Part shown: positions 26,529-36,565 of the stretch, piece by piece
Layout of the letters: every line of letters starts with the position of its first letter
Position numbering within the stretch: the stretch's first letter is position 1
Origin: Lichenostomus cassidix
Lineage: Eukaryota > Chordata > Aves > Passeriformes > Meliphagidae
Direction: 5' to 3'
Length of the DNA: 64,000 nt
NCBI GenBank assembly: GCA_008360975.2
Contig: CM039182.1
Span: forward strand, 83,297,405 to 83,361,404
Program-made: the position numbers and the translations under genes
The notes under the pieces: model-generated
The model's database searches: none
Seen by the model: the letters and a program-made list of their open reading frames with translations, nothing else
What the model was told of the DNA's origin: nothing

Positions 26529-27284
26529 CTCAAAACACTAAAATACCCCACTAAAAAACATAACAAGGAAAAAAAATTAGATCTGAGCTCTTCCAGAGTA
26601 TAAAATATGGACACAGATGGCTTGGTTCACCCAGTCTGCAGATTATGCTGTTCCACTAATCCTCTACTGCGTTTTTTTTTTTTATTTTTTTAACTGGAAT
26701 GTTGCTTACTGTTTGAGAAAGTAATTGCAACAGTCTTTATTTGTGAGGTGAGAATTCAATTTCTGCAGAGGAACTTAAATAGCGAGCAAGGATAGTTATC
26801 TTTCCGATATTTGATATATGGAAAAAAGATTTAGTTATCTTGAGGTGAGATTACTTTTCAGAGAGGATGACATTTATTACCTCAAGGACATATTTCAGAA
26901 AATCCCTATTCTTTATCCAGAGGTGATAGTTCTGTTCATCAGAGAAGAAGGCAATTGGGAAAAGAAAAGATTAATTATATTTTTGTGTGCTTGAGCAGGG
27001 GATGCAATTGGTTTGTTTCTACAGAGGACACCAGTGGAATAGTGAGTGTGTTCTGCAGAAAAGGAGGAGTTTATCCAGTGAGACTTCTCCCAGATTCTTT
27101 TCATTTCTGTGGTAAACTTCCTGTGTTCTGAATCCTCATCTGTTAATTCCTTAATAGACAAACATCCTTTCTATTGAGTAGTCAGCTTGAGAGTGAAATC
27201 AGTTTAACTTCTCAGCTTCCCAAAAGCCCAATTATTTCAAGAGCAACAGAATTAACGACTTTCTTTGAATCTGTGTCCTTCTAT

Positions 27285-27575
27285 TTCCTCCCCCCTTATA
27301 ACTCCAGCCACCTCTTGTGTCCTCCTTCAACCCTTCTTGGCATACCTACAACTCCCCTCGCCATACATCCTGACACTGCTGTTATAATTTCTCCTCCTTC
27401 CCACCAAGTTGCCTTCCCTGTCCAGCAGTACCATTGGCCTAAGGCTCTGTGCCTGAATCTGTGCTGCAGGAGGTGTTGCTGGGTGATGCTTCTGCCTGCC
27501 CTGCCTGCAGTGAGATGGAGAATCACAGAGCTCACACCTTCCCTTCCCCTTCCTGTTGCCTTCCCTTCCCCTTAG
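27285..27575. other. Pyrimidine-rich stretch
   Basis: The plus strand is strongly enriched in C and T at 27285-27420 and again at 27535-27572. There the word CCTTCCCTTCCCCTT is present twice, the copies separated by CCTGTTG-like sequence. The tract ends in CCCTTAG at 27573-27575, which formally resembles a splice acceptor. The stop-poor composition produces the open frame 27174-27575 (133 codons, Pro/Leu/Ser-rich) with no recognisable domain, so I do not call it a gene. Confidence 0.5.
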
Positions 27576-30567
27576 GATATTAATTCAGTTCTCTGCCTTC
27601 TCTCTGTTTCTCATCCCCTGAGACTTCTGCCTCAGTCACATTTATTGAAATTGGCCAAGGGAGTAGAAACTATTTGGAGAAAGCTGACATATGGATAAAT
27701 AGTGCTATTATATAAACTTACTCCTTCATTAGATAATCAGTCTAAAATACAGGAAAAACCTCCCTCTTTCCTAGAGAAATGGACTTCTTCATTTGTATGT
27801 AGCAAGAAATCAAACTGACTTGTTTTCAAGATGTCAGAGTATGCAGTGGAGTAGATTATCATATCCCTTTTTAAAGGGATGCTACCTGTGTATGTGGTCT
27901 TCTGCTTTCCTTTGAATTCAGACCTCTTGATTTCATTATACTATAGCAGACACATTTCAGGGCTTGCTAGAAGACACCTTTTAGTTTCCTGTGATACCTA
28001 GAAAGTCTGGAAGAGAAGTATATTATCTCAGCACATAAATGGTTCTCTTTTGTCCTAATTCCAAAGCCAATGTTAGCTTTTGGGGTTACCTGTCCTCTGC
28101 ATGACCTTAATGTGAGGTGACCTTAACCTTTTTATGCTGAGTAACTTCTGTGCATCAGATTTCCTGCCTCCAGCACTTTTGGTCTGTTTAGTGGGCCCAA
28201 GTCTAGACAGCACAACCTATGTGCCTGCCCTGGTGTCCCCAAGGCTTGCTGCTCTTTGGGTGTGACTGTGGCTTCTTGCCACAAAAACAGAGCAAATGCA
28301 GTCCAGGGCCACCAAGAGCCACTTCCTGGCTTGAGTTTTTTGCTGGGGATGAGCAGTGCTGAAACTACTTCAGCAACCTTGTTGCAGGTTGAGAAAGTCT
28401 AATAAATCAGATGCCTAATAAAAAGGAATGCTCCTTGTGGGAAGCATAGCTAATCAAAGACACTTCCATAAACAGTCAGAAATTCTATGGGGCAAACTGA
28501 ATAATGTCAGATGGACCATTTCTGGGTCTGCTTCTTTTCAGTCCTCAGTGACAAATGTTCATAGGGTGGATGTGCAAGGAAGGACCTTTTCCTTCCTCAC
28601 TGAGCTATAAACGTGTGTCTTCATAGGATCAAGAAAAGAACAAACACATTTTTTCAGACTTCTCAGGAATTAAGGATTATTTCAAAACTAATAGTGAAGC
28701 TAACCACTTCTCCAGATGTACTTAAAAATGGCAAAAGATGTTAAAAATTGATATTGTACTTGAGTTCCAAATTACTTAATTAATCTTTTTCTTTGTAAAT
28801 ATTTTGTCAGTATAAATTGACTTATGTTAATGTTCAGTAATTTTTATTCTAAACTTTTGCCCATGTTTTAATATTGTGAAAGTTAATTTTATGCTACAAA
28901 AATCTGTCTTTGCAATATTGTATGCTTATGTAAGATTTACTCTTTTTCTGCTTTGGATATTGTATAATTTAGTATGATATTACAAAATGAGACTTTCAAT
29001 CAGCTTTCAATAAGCTATTTTTTTGTTTGACAAAAACCAATATGGCCTTATATTTATTTGGCACTCCTGAAAGTAGTGAGAGTCATTTACACTGCTCTGG
29101 TATAATTTATTAAAAGGCCAGACATTGAATTCTGGGCTGCAGTTCCATACACAGAAGCTATTAAATATTCTCTAACTAAGAAAATCTCACCTCAGGTTTT
29201 TTTTTCTGCTGAAAATTATTTCTTTTTGACAAAATGGAAGCAAATTAGATAAGCTTTTGCACAACAAGAAGAATTAACAGAGGACATATAGGAGGGGATA
29301 TTAATCATTGAGAAAATGAATGAATTCTCTGATGTCACCTGCTTCTTCTTGTATAAATGATGATTGTTGTGCTGTAAGTCCTTTAGTTATGATAAAATTT
29401 CTTCAGGACCTATTGTCTCATTTTTAAAAGGTATATATTTCATATTTCTGAACAGATTATTTAGCAGGCAACATTTCTTTATTATTTTATGTGGCATTCA
29501 GAATATTGGGTGAGTGGTAAAAGATAAAACTTTGCTTGAAGAGAATGAAAAGTATTACTCCTTTTTTACACTATCATATGTCTATTCTGTCAATGAGGGT
29601 AATGGTAATAGCATCACTATCCATCACTCTTCCTTTCCCTGGATAGTTTCGTAATTTTTCCCACTACCATACTCTCAGAACAAGTTCTGTGTAAAAACAG
29701 CTGTTGAAAGTGGAATACCTTGCATGTCTTTAGCTGCAAGAGAAGCGTTGTGGTTGTGGAAGAAACTCATTGGGCCCTCCTTTTGATAAGCAGAGGAACC
29801 TCGCTGCCCTTCGTGAAGTTAGAGATGACAGACAGGTCCAGGCCACATTTGACCTTTCTCTACAACCTCTGCAGCCTCCAAATGAATCCTGAGTCAATGT
29901 TTATAGAGACCTATAGGTACCACAGACCCAAATATCTATAAAGCCCTCTAGACAGTGGGAGCATGGCGTAATTCTCTCTATAGGAAACCTGGTCTTTCAG
30001 TTCAGGAGCACAACCACAGGTTCAGTGGACCCAGGCAGAAGAGGAAGAGTCTGAGAAAGGGTGAACAGGTTCTGTGGATGACTGTTGGCTTTGACATGAT
30101 TTTCTGTCTAAGATGTGATGCTGAAAGATGGGCTAGTTGCTTCAAACTTCCTTTCCATATGAGTGGCAGGTGCTTGCAGACAATGCACTTTACTGCCCTG
30201 AAGGTAGCTATATTTAAAGATCTTTCCACTGAGTCTCAAAGGAGCCTGAAGAGACCAGCTCAGACTTGCTAAGTATGTTGGAGATTGGACTGAGGACAAA
30301 TGAATCTCTCCCCTGGTACTGCATGCTCTTCTTCTTCACACTCCCTTGGGATTTATTTACTTGCAATATTTGAGTGTGGTGTTTTGAAAGCACTGCCTTT
30401 GGTCATTGTAGTGGCCATTATTCTGGCCATTATTCCTCTATAGAAATATATGGACAATGCCAGTGGTGGAAAGAAAAAAGACCAGAACCATGCTTTCATT
30501 ATTGAGAAGGCGATGCCATAAGTACATTGTCTGCTCAGAATCACAGAATCAAAAAATTATTTAGGTT

Positions 30568-30573
30568 GGAAAA
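30568..30573. repeat. Target-site duplication, left copy (GGAAAA)
   Basis: GGAAAA directly precedes the TG of the LTR and is repeated directly after its CA at 31244-31249. Both copies belong to the CR1 word ...TTGGAAAAGACCTCC, which reads through once the LTR is removed. Confidence 0.88.
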
Positions 30574-31243
30574 TGTAGCAGTGAGGTTAGCCCAGATGAG
30601 CTTGAGGTTAGCCCAGGCTAAACTACCTGACAAAACCCCCTGGGTCTGAAGAGACTTTTAGGTCAGGGTGACAGAAAAGTGTTCCCCCAAGACACCTTGA
30701 GACTAGCCTCCTAAATATGCAACAGGGAACAGAAGTATTGGCCTTTTGGGTCTCTCCTCCTCTTCACCCTTTTAGAGTTAATAGCTAGAATGTTCCTTTA
30801 CCCGCAGTTTATTATTGGTTTTTGAAGTTCTGTAACCTCTCCCCTTCCCAGCTCCCCTGCCAATCCTGTAACCCCCGCGTCCTGGTTGGGTCTGCCATCC
30901 AAACCCCTCCCATCCTTCAGTCCCTCTTAACCCCGTGTTCGCTTCCGTTCTGCGCTCTCTGCCTCCGGATCCTGACCTGCTCCATTCTCCGCCGACCTTC
31001 CCCGATCCCATGGACCCCGTGCTGCCCTGCTGCACCCTAATAAACCCTGGATTTCTAAGGCACAGAGTCTACATCTCCTAACCACCGTGTGTCCTGTTAT
31101 TCTCTGTCGGGGAATCAACCTGTGCTCATGTGCCGTGGCGTCCCGGCTCTGCCCGGCCGGACCAGCGTGGGGGCTCGCTGCAGGGACCCCTTTTTCATGA
31201 GTTTTTGGGGGTCTTGCCGCCTCCCCCAGAGCGGGAAACCTCA
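30574..31243 (+). mobile_element. Solo LTR of an endogenous retrovirus (class II-like)
   Basis: A 670-bp insertion begins TGTAGCAG and ends AACCTCA, the TG...CA ends expected of a retroviral LTR. It is flanked by perfect 6-bp duplications (GGAAAA) inside a CR1 element. A polyadenylation signal AATAAA at 31039-31044, with about 200 bp following it, sets the plus orientation (U3-R-U5). No second LTR or internal gag-pol-env sequence is present, so this is a solo LTR left by recombination between the two LTRs of a provirus. A 6-bp duplication is typical of class II (ERVK/alpharetrovirus-like) integrases; class I usually makes 4-5 bp. A 13-bp word GAGGTTAGCCCAG repeats near 30582 and 30603. The 3' two-thirds keeps many CpG dinucleotides, unlike the surrounding DNA, suggesting recent insertion. 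No clear TATA box was found. Confidence 0.87.
31039..31044 (+). promoter_or_regulatory. LTR polyadenylation signal
   Basis: AATAAA inside the solo LTR, in a CCCTAATAAACCCTGG context. Its place about 200 bp before the LTR end fits the R/U5 boundary region and gives the element its orientation. Confidence 0.7.
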
Positions 31244-31249
31244 GGAAAA
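31244..31249. repeat. Target-site duplication, right copy (GGAAAA)
   Basis: Matches the left copy at 30568-30573 exactly. The CR1 sequence resumes with GACCTCCAAGATCATTGAAT. Confidence 0.88.
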
Positions 31250-31713
31250 GACCTCCAAGATCATTGAATTCATCCTATGACTGATCACCACCTGGTTAAC
31301 TAGACCATGGAATTAAGTGCCATATCCAGTCCTTTCTTGAGCACTTCCAGGGATGGAGTATGCTAATTGCCTGGGAGGAGATGCCAGCACCCACCTGGCT
31401 ACAGCCTTCTTTTGGGTAGAGACCAGAAGAGTTGGCCTCAGCCCATGGACCCAGCCTGTCCAGATCCCTCTGCAGAGCCTTCCTATCCTCCGGCAGAGCA
31501 ATGGTGACAACCAACCTGGTGTTATCTGGGAGCTTACTGAGGGTGCACTCAATCATTTCATCCACCATGGATGCATTATCCATGATGATCATCAGTAAGG
31601 ACTGAACCCAGTAATGAGGGCTGAGCCTTGGGGAAACTCAGTAGTGATGGTCTGCCAAATAAATGGGGCACCATTCACCACCAAAGTTGTGCTAATGCTC
31701 ACTATTTCATAGG

Positions 31714-31715
<2 letters not shown>

Positions 31716-31750
<35 letters not shown>
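31716..31750. repeat. (AC)n microsatellite
   Basis: An uninterrupted run of about 17 AC dinucleotides at the truncated 5' edge of the minus-strand CR1. It probably grew from a short TACACAC seed in the CR1 sequence. It is the longest perfect dinucleotide repeat in the window and likely polymorphic. Confidence 0.95.
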
Positions 31751-31751
<1 letters not shown>

Positions 31752-31871
31752 TCTCCATGTTAGAAGAACTTACTGACACTATATAGTAAATTAGAAATAT
31801 TGAATTTATGCAGGGTAGGGCAAGGGAAGATGGCAGAAGTTCTTTTTAATGTTTTTCTCTTTTTTCTCTGA

Positions 31872-31920
31872 GAACAAAGAACAGTCCAGGAGGAACAAAG
31901 AACAATCCAGGAGAAACAAA
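31872..31920. repeat. 21-bp tandem duplication
   Basis: GAACAAAGAACAGTCCAGGA at 31872 recurs at 31893 with one change (AGTCC to AATCC). A partial third copy (GAAACAAAGG) starts near 31913. No function is evident. Confidence 0.8.
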
Positions 31921-32958
31921 GGCTGCCACATCACAGGTAGAGTTTTACCCTTGAATTTAGGGCATTATCTCTCCAGCAGTGGTGAGGACTGCCAGTAACT
32001 CAAGCCTGCCAGCTGCTCTAGTCAGGGAAATTTAGCATCTGGTTTGGATTTACCAACCATTTCAGACTGACCTTTTTCACTTTAAATTAAGAGGGAAAAA
32101 AGGGAGGGAGAAGAAAGGAAAAATGCTGGTAGTCTAACCTTGTGCCTTCTGTGCACAATGTACTATTTCAGATGGCTAGCCCTGATGTATCTATGGAAAA
32201 TGCATTTCTTCACTCCCTTGTGGCAGTCCTCCAAGCCTTGGCACTTTTTTTTTTTTTTTTTGTTTGTTATATAATCACCTAGATAACTTTAGATACATTA
32301 ATAGCAAAAGCAGGCTTGAAGGGAAAAAAAACCTGTGCGTGTATCAGTGACTGCTGCAACCTCTCCTTCAAAAAACTCCCAATTTTTTTTCTGAAATGGC
32401 TCTAGTAAGATGGATGGGAAAAGACACCTTTGTTTTCCATGCCATTTTACAGGTCTTTAGTGAATAAAGCTTCTGAAGGACTTTCTGGAAGAGTCAAGAA
32501 TGATTTAAAGTCCTTACAAAAATCAAGGCTAGAATTATACCTGGTGTGATAATTTTTGTGTGTTCTTTTCCTAAATACACTATATTTATGCAAATGTGTC
32601 ACAACAAAGTGATAAGGATGGAAATTTTTCATGCTGTTTGATCCTCAGAAAAAGTTCTGAACTCTTAAAGTGAAAGTTAGCTGTGCCTTGTAGAAGACTG
32701 TGTAAAGCTTTGGACCCCTGTATGGTCTTTCTCTTAGTGCTTAAAGACCTCTATATCTATAGCAAGTCCCTTGAGAATGCTTATCTCGTCTGTGTGTGAA
32801 GGAAGGACTGCAGAATGAAGTGTGCACATGCTGTTAAGTATGAGATCCAGACAGATTATTTAGGAGGACTTTATGGTGCTGAGCGTTCAAACTACAGACA
32901 GGCCCAGAAAGAGACCAAGCAGCGCTTGTAACTTTTAAGAGGATACTTGCAACAGTTT
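31921..32958. other. Unique non-coding DNA between CR1 copies
   Basis: No gene or recognised repeat apart from a T17 run at 32245-32261. A short A/G-rich segment occurs at 32090-32120. Confidence 0.6.
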
Positions 32959-33347
32959 ATCACAGAATTATAAAATATCCTGAGAAGGAAGGGACCCAAA
33001 AGGATCACCGAAGTTCAACTCCTGGCCCTGCACAGCACCATCCCCAGGAGTCACACCATGTGCCTGAGAGCATTGTCCAAATGCTTCTTGGACTCTGTCA
33101 GGTTTGGTGCTGTGACCACTCCTCTGGGGAACTGTTCCAGTGCCCAACCACCCTCTGGGTGAAGAACCCTTCTCTAACATCCAACATAAACCTCCCTGGA
33201 CATAGTTTCAGACACTGCCTCGGATCTGTCACTGATCATGAGACAGAAAAGATCAGAGCCAAACCCTTCACTTCCCCTTATAAGGAATTCGTAGACCACA
33301 ATTAGGTGTCCCCTCAGGCTTCTCTTCTCAAGGCTGAGCAAACCTCA
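32959..33347 (-). mobile_element. CR1 LINE, minus strand, 5'-truncated
   Basis: The left end (TATCACAGAATTATAAAATATCC) is the reverse complement of a CR1 3' end. It is followed by the complements of the CR1 3' UTR and the last part of ORF2, including CTGTTCCAGTGCCCAACCAC, GGGTGAAGAACCC and CCCCTCAGGCTTCTCTTCTC. On the minus strand the peptide PDRVQEAFGQCSQAHGV closely resembles PERVQEALGQYSQARGM of the plus-strand CR1 at 24.0 kb, so the two copies are probably the same subfamily. The ORF2 stop seen in that copy is lost here by substitution, and the frame is broken further upstream. About 390 bp remain of roughly 4.5 kb. Confidence 0.92.
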
Positions 33348-33675
33348 GCTCTCAGTTTATTTTGCAGCTATTTGCAGATATTACAACCATTTTATCCATG
33401 CTTTCTAAGCCCTTGGATACAAGAATACAAGAACTGTGGAGCTTTTGGTCAGACAGTTCCTGTTAAGAAATATGAATTTTGTATCTTCTAGAGTTAGCTT
33501 ATATTTTTCATCACCTTCAATAATTTAATTTATTTAATACTTTTTATTATCACTTTACTTTCTGCAGCACTCAGTATAGTCTATTCTCAGACTCAAAGTC
33601 AGGAATAACTAGGTTTGGATATTGGATATACTGGCTGTCTTTTATCTATAAGAAGATAATCACGTTTCCTAAAGA
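33348..33675. other. AT-rich unique DNA
   Basis: No feature is recognised between the CR1 and the next LTR insertion. The last 30 bases are the pre-insertion flank of that LTR. Confidence 0.6.
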
Positions 33676-33680
33676 GATTA
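33676..33680. repeat. Target-site duplication, left copy (GATTA)
   Basis: GATTA directly before the TGTC start of the LTR, repeated exactly after its GACA end at 34187-34191. Confidence 0.88.
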
Positions 33681-33732
33681 TGTCCTAGGTTGCAATATAG
33701 ATGTAGTTAAGTATTCTATTACCACCAGCTGT

Positions 33733-33840
33733 GGGCCATTAGCTGCTATCACCCACTCCGGATGACAGGCAATGGGCCATCCGTTAGCTATTATCACTTG
33801 CTAATGACCCACCCCGCATGACAGGCAATGGGCCATCAGG
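33733..33840 (+). repeat. Imperfect tandem repeat in LTR U3
   Basis: Units beginning GGGCCAT start at 33733, 33774 and 33830 (the last partial). They share TTAGCT(G/A)(C/T)TATCAC, then a CCACYCC(G)GATGACAGGCAAT segment. The middle unit carries about 15 extra bases. U3 direct repeats often hold enhancer sites in retroviral LTRs; that role is inferred here. Confidence 0.8.
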
Positions 33841-33920
33841 GACCCACCGTGTGACTCATGGACTTATCCCATTGTGGGATGCTCTGCCCAGGAGGGAGGA
33901 ACCAGGTGTTCCCACGTGGA

Positions 33921-33925
33921 TATAA
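33921..33925 (+). promoter_or_regulatory. TATA-like box of the solo LTR
   Basis: TATAA in the context CACGTGGATATAACCTGG, downstream of the U3-type tandem repeats. It is adjacent to an E-box-like CACGTG at 33913-33918. The position is plausible for an LTR promoter; activity is unknown. Confidence 0.45.
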
Positions 33926-34186
33926 CCTGGCCTTGGAACTGCCTGAGCTAGCCCTGTCTACTGGGTTCCCAGAGGACGAGAGCTACCACTGGATCTTCAG
34001 CTGGAGAGTAGACCTTCACAGGATCACCGCTTCAACTGGACTACTTCAGTTGGACTGCTACTACCACCCTAACAGGGCGTTAGGTTGTATCTGACTTTGT
34101 CAGTGCTTTTCCTTGTATTATTTCATTTATTTTTAATTTCAATCTTGACTTGTGATCTCCCACTGGTTTGTTTTCAAACCAAGACA

Positions 34187-34191
34187 GATTA
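34187..34191. repeat. Target-site duplication, right copy (GATTA)
   Basis: Exact match to 33676-33680. It runs directly into a short (TA)n run at about 34190-34205. Confidence 0.88.
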
Positions 34192-34291
34192 TTATATATA
34201 TATATGTTTAAAGAGAAAAAAAAGCTCTGACTTGCAAGTATGCTTCAGCTCACATGAGATTTAACAGGAAATAGTTATTAAGGCTTTATCT

Positions 34292-34404
34292 GGGAATATC
34301 ACCCCGGATTCCTATTTTTTAAAGTCTTGGTATTTATTGCTGTGAAGACTGTGAAGTGTTCTATCGAAATCCTTTCAGGTAAAAGTTTATAAGATCAAAG
34401 ACTA
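34292..34404 (+). repeat. Unassigned dispersed repeat, copy A
   Basis: It aligns in the same orientation with 36566-36680. Shared parts are GGGAATATCAC, a 20-base identical word at 34326-34345, GACT, CTAT(C/T)GA, and TAAAAGTT, at comparable spacing and with small indels. By eye identity is about 70 percent over 110 bases. It is not CR1 or either LTR family seen here. It may be two copies of an old interspersed repeat or remnants of a local duplication. Confidence 0.6.
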
Positions 34405-36565
34405 CAACTTGTGGCTACGTCTCAGCACAGCTCTTTCTCTCACAGGGCCCGTTTACCAACTTCACATTTGTTATTGTCTGAGAAGAAACACAACTAGTAA
34501 GGGAAAAAATGTGCAGGAAAAAGGAGTGTAAAAATCTCTTCTTTGTTGCTGGAGCACTGAATTGACAGCAGTAGGATCCCTCTAGTTTCCAAGCAGGAAT
34601 CAGAGAGAAGAGAAGAAACCATCTAGAGCACTAAAAATTAGCAAGGGTCTAGACAAAGAGGTCAGCACAATGATCTACACAACTGCAGCATCATAAATGC
34701 CCTGGTATTCTTGTAAAACCTGTACCTAATCATGTTGATTATTGTTCATTATTATGTAAGCCATGCTCTTTGTCTAGCACAAGTAATAGGAATGACTTGC
34801 ACAGCTTTTTTCACTGGTCAGGGTTAGATCCATTTTGGAAGTGGCATATATTTAAACTTAAACAATAAATTTATAGCTTAAAGGAAATTTCAGACTTATT
34901 ATATGAGTGCTAAAAAGACATACACAACAATTTGCTAATGAAAAGTTATGCCTGGAATTTGAAGGCTGCTCTAAGGCTTAGTTGAATTTGACTCTCCATG
35001 CCACTGATGCACAGGAAGATTAATTATTTCTGTTTGATGGTAGCTGGTGAGTTGTTTTATGTTGTAACTGCATAATACCATGCAGGAAAACACTCGAGAG
35101 CAGAGGCAGAGTATGTAAATTTGAGAAAATGAGGCACTAATATCCTATTAACAGCAGATGGTTATGAATGAGTGTATTCCCTGAGACCTCAAAGAAGGTC
35201 AAGAATGAAAATGAGCAATAGTTCTCCAGTTTGTTATGTTTGTTTTAAATGCGATTCCAAGAGGAATCTCTCACTATTTCTTCAGCAATGACTAAAGATA
35301 TGGTGTTGTCATGAAGTGAATTTTTTGCAAGAGCCAGAGATCTGTCATAATGTAATGGGCTAAAGTAATGTGACTAAAAATATATTTTCACACAAAACAA
35401 TGATAATGACATCACCAAATACAAATACTCTGCTACAGCAACTGGTGGATGATGACTTAAAATGTCTTTTTATTTTACATAATATTCTGGATTTGGCTTG
35501 TCAAAGATAGTTACTGAGTGCTTCAAAATTAGCTAAAGGAGTCTGGGCACCTAAAAGGTATTATTGAAAATCCTAGTGAGAAAAAAGTGTCACCATTACT
35601 GAAACACTTTTCCTGTGAAGAATTAATGTATAAAGTAGAGAGGTTTAAAATAAGAGGGAAATTATTTTTCTGAAGAACAATATAATCAGTGTTTAAATGA
35701 AATAATGCATTTTCTCTTAATAACTTATTAATTAAAGTAGCTTTATGACATGAAACTCATTATTAGGCTACCTGCTTATCAGCAAGGTTGTCATGCAGTA
35801 TGACTAAACCTTACCAAGATACACACTGTGATTGAGCAACAACAGTGAGTAGAGGTGGCCTGAATTCCACTTAGGACCCTTGGCTTAGGGAGCTGGGTGC
35901 TCTGCTCTAGGTGTATCTGAGTATCTTTGGGGTGAGAGTCACAAGGCCTGGGTGAGGTGAGCTCCTACACAGCAGTGCATGGGTGAAATGATAGGAGATT
36001 TTGTATAGGGCTTGGTTCTCCTCTCCCATTCTTAAAGTCTAGCATTAAATGCAGAAATAGCCCTTACATTAAATTACATTTAATACAATTTAATGCAATT
36101 ACTATGCTGGACAGTTTTCCTAAATGTGTTCAATTTGCAATTTAATACTAGCTGGATTAATTATTGTGGTCTTTATCATAAAATAACATGTAAAATTGCA
36201 TATGGGAAATATCAGTGATAAAGTAGGAGAATATGAGCTAGTAAGTGGGTATGATTTCTGCCATTGTAGCCAATTTCTTTATTAGTATTTCCCCAAAATA
36301 ATCATTATCTCTCATTTTACCTATCTACTTGCCCTCTATTACACTTGTTTTTATTTTTTTCTGTATTCCTTTCAGAGACAAATGCAACAGATTTAATGTC
36401 TTTGCTATGATACATGAATTTTCCGTAACACATCTCTATATTGCTTCATGATTAACTTGTTAAGTCACTGGAAATGGTGGAAGTTCATTAAACTCTTACC
36501 ATTTCCCTATTAATAGCAGTAAAGTAACAACTACTACAGTTGTCTCATATATGATACCATAACCA

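Larger units (their letters stand above)
24176..30534. other. AT-rich unique non-coding DNA
   Basis: No gene is recognised. Open frames of note are 25771-26100 (+, 109 codons) and 29955-30272 (+, 105 codons), with overlapping minus-strand frames. None has a recognisable domain. Simple repeats inside are listed separately. Near 30408-30440 the words GGCCATTATTC and GGCCATTATTCC occur in tandem, a small local duplication. Confidence 0.65.
30535..31715 (-). mobile_element. CR1 LINE, minus strand, internally deleted, split by LTR
   Basis: Read on the minus strand, 31715 down to about 31420 encodes a CR1 reverse-transcriptase segment. It includes CTLSKLPDNTR followed by KALQRDLDRLGPWAEAN, matching the CR1 order CTLSKFADDTK...ALQRDLDRL. 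The catalytic Asp-Asp pair of the RT box has become Asp-Asn, so the copy cannot be active. The next peptide (LYPKEGCSQVGAGISSQ) matches a segment that lies much further along in CR1. The sequence then jumps to the 3' UTR near 31350 (CCATCCCTGGAAGTG on the minus strand). Two internal deletions are therefore inferred. The 3' end (TTCCAACC-like, then GATTCTGTGA) lies at 30535-30573, separated from the rest by the solo LTR at 30574-31243. The copy is 5'-truncated near the (AC)n repeat. Confidence 0.9.
33681..34186 (+). mobile_element. Solo LTR of an endogenous retrovirus (class III/ERVL-like)
   Basis: A 506-bp insertion begins TGTCCTAGGTTGCA and ends TTTTCAAACCAAGACA, so the ends TGTC...GACA are short inverted repeats with the retroviral TG...CA. 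Perfect 5-bp duplications (GATTA) flank it. A 5-bp duplication and the TTTGTTTTCAAACC-type end fit the ERVL-like LTRs common in songbirds; class I elements with 5-bp duplications are the alternative. A TATA-like word at 33921-33925 follows a GC-richer upstream part, which suggests plus orientation. No clear AATAAA follows, so orientation is less sure than for the LTR at 30.57 kb. No internal viral genes are present, so it is a solo LTR. A short imperfect tandem array lies in the U3-like part. The open frame 33858-34094 lies entirely inside and is not viral coding sequence that I can recognise. Confidence 0.86.

Noticed and set aside
27174..27575. 133-codon frame ending near a splice-acceptor-like CCCTTAG
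   Set aside because: The frame is a result of pyrimidine-rich composition. The acceptor-like tract has no convincing downstream exon.
29720..30300. Overlapping frames on both strands (73, 105, 75 and 63 codons) suggesting an exon cluster
   Set aside because: The peptides match no family I know and no frame continues across plausible splice sites. It is a stop-poor stretch only.
31296..31592. 98-codon minus-strand frame
   Set aside because: Not an independent gene. It is the decayed reverse-transcriptase segment of the minus-strand CR1, with the catalytic pair altered.
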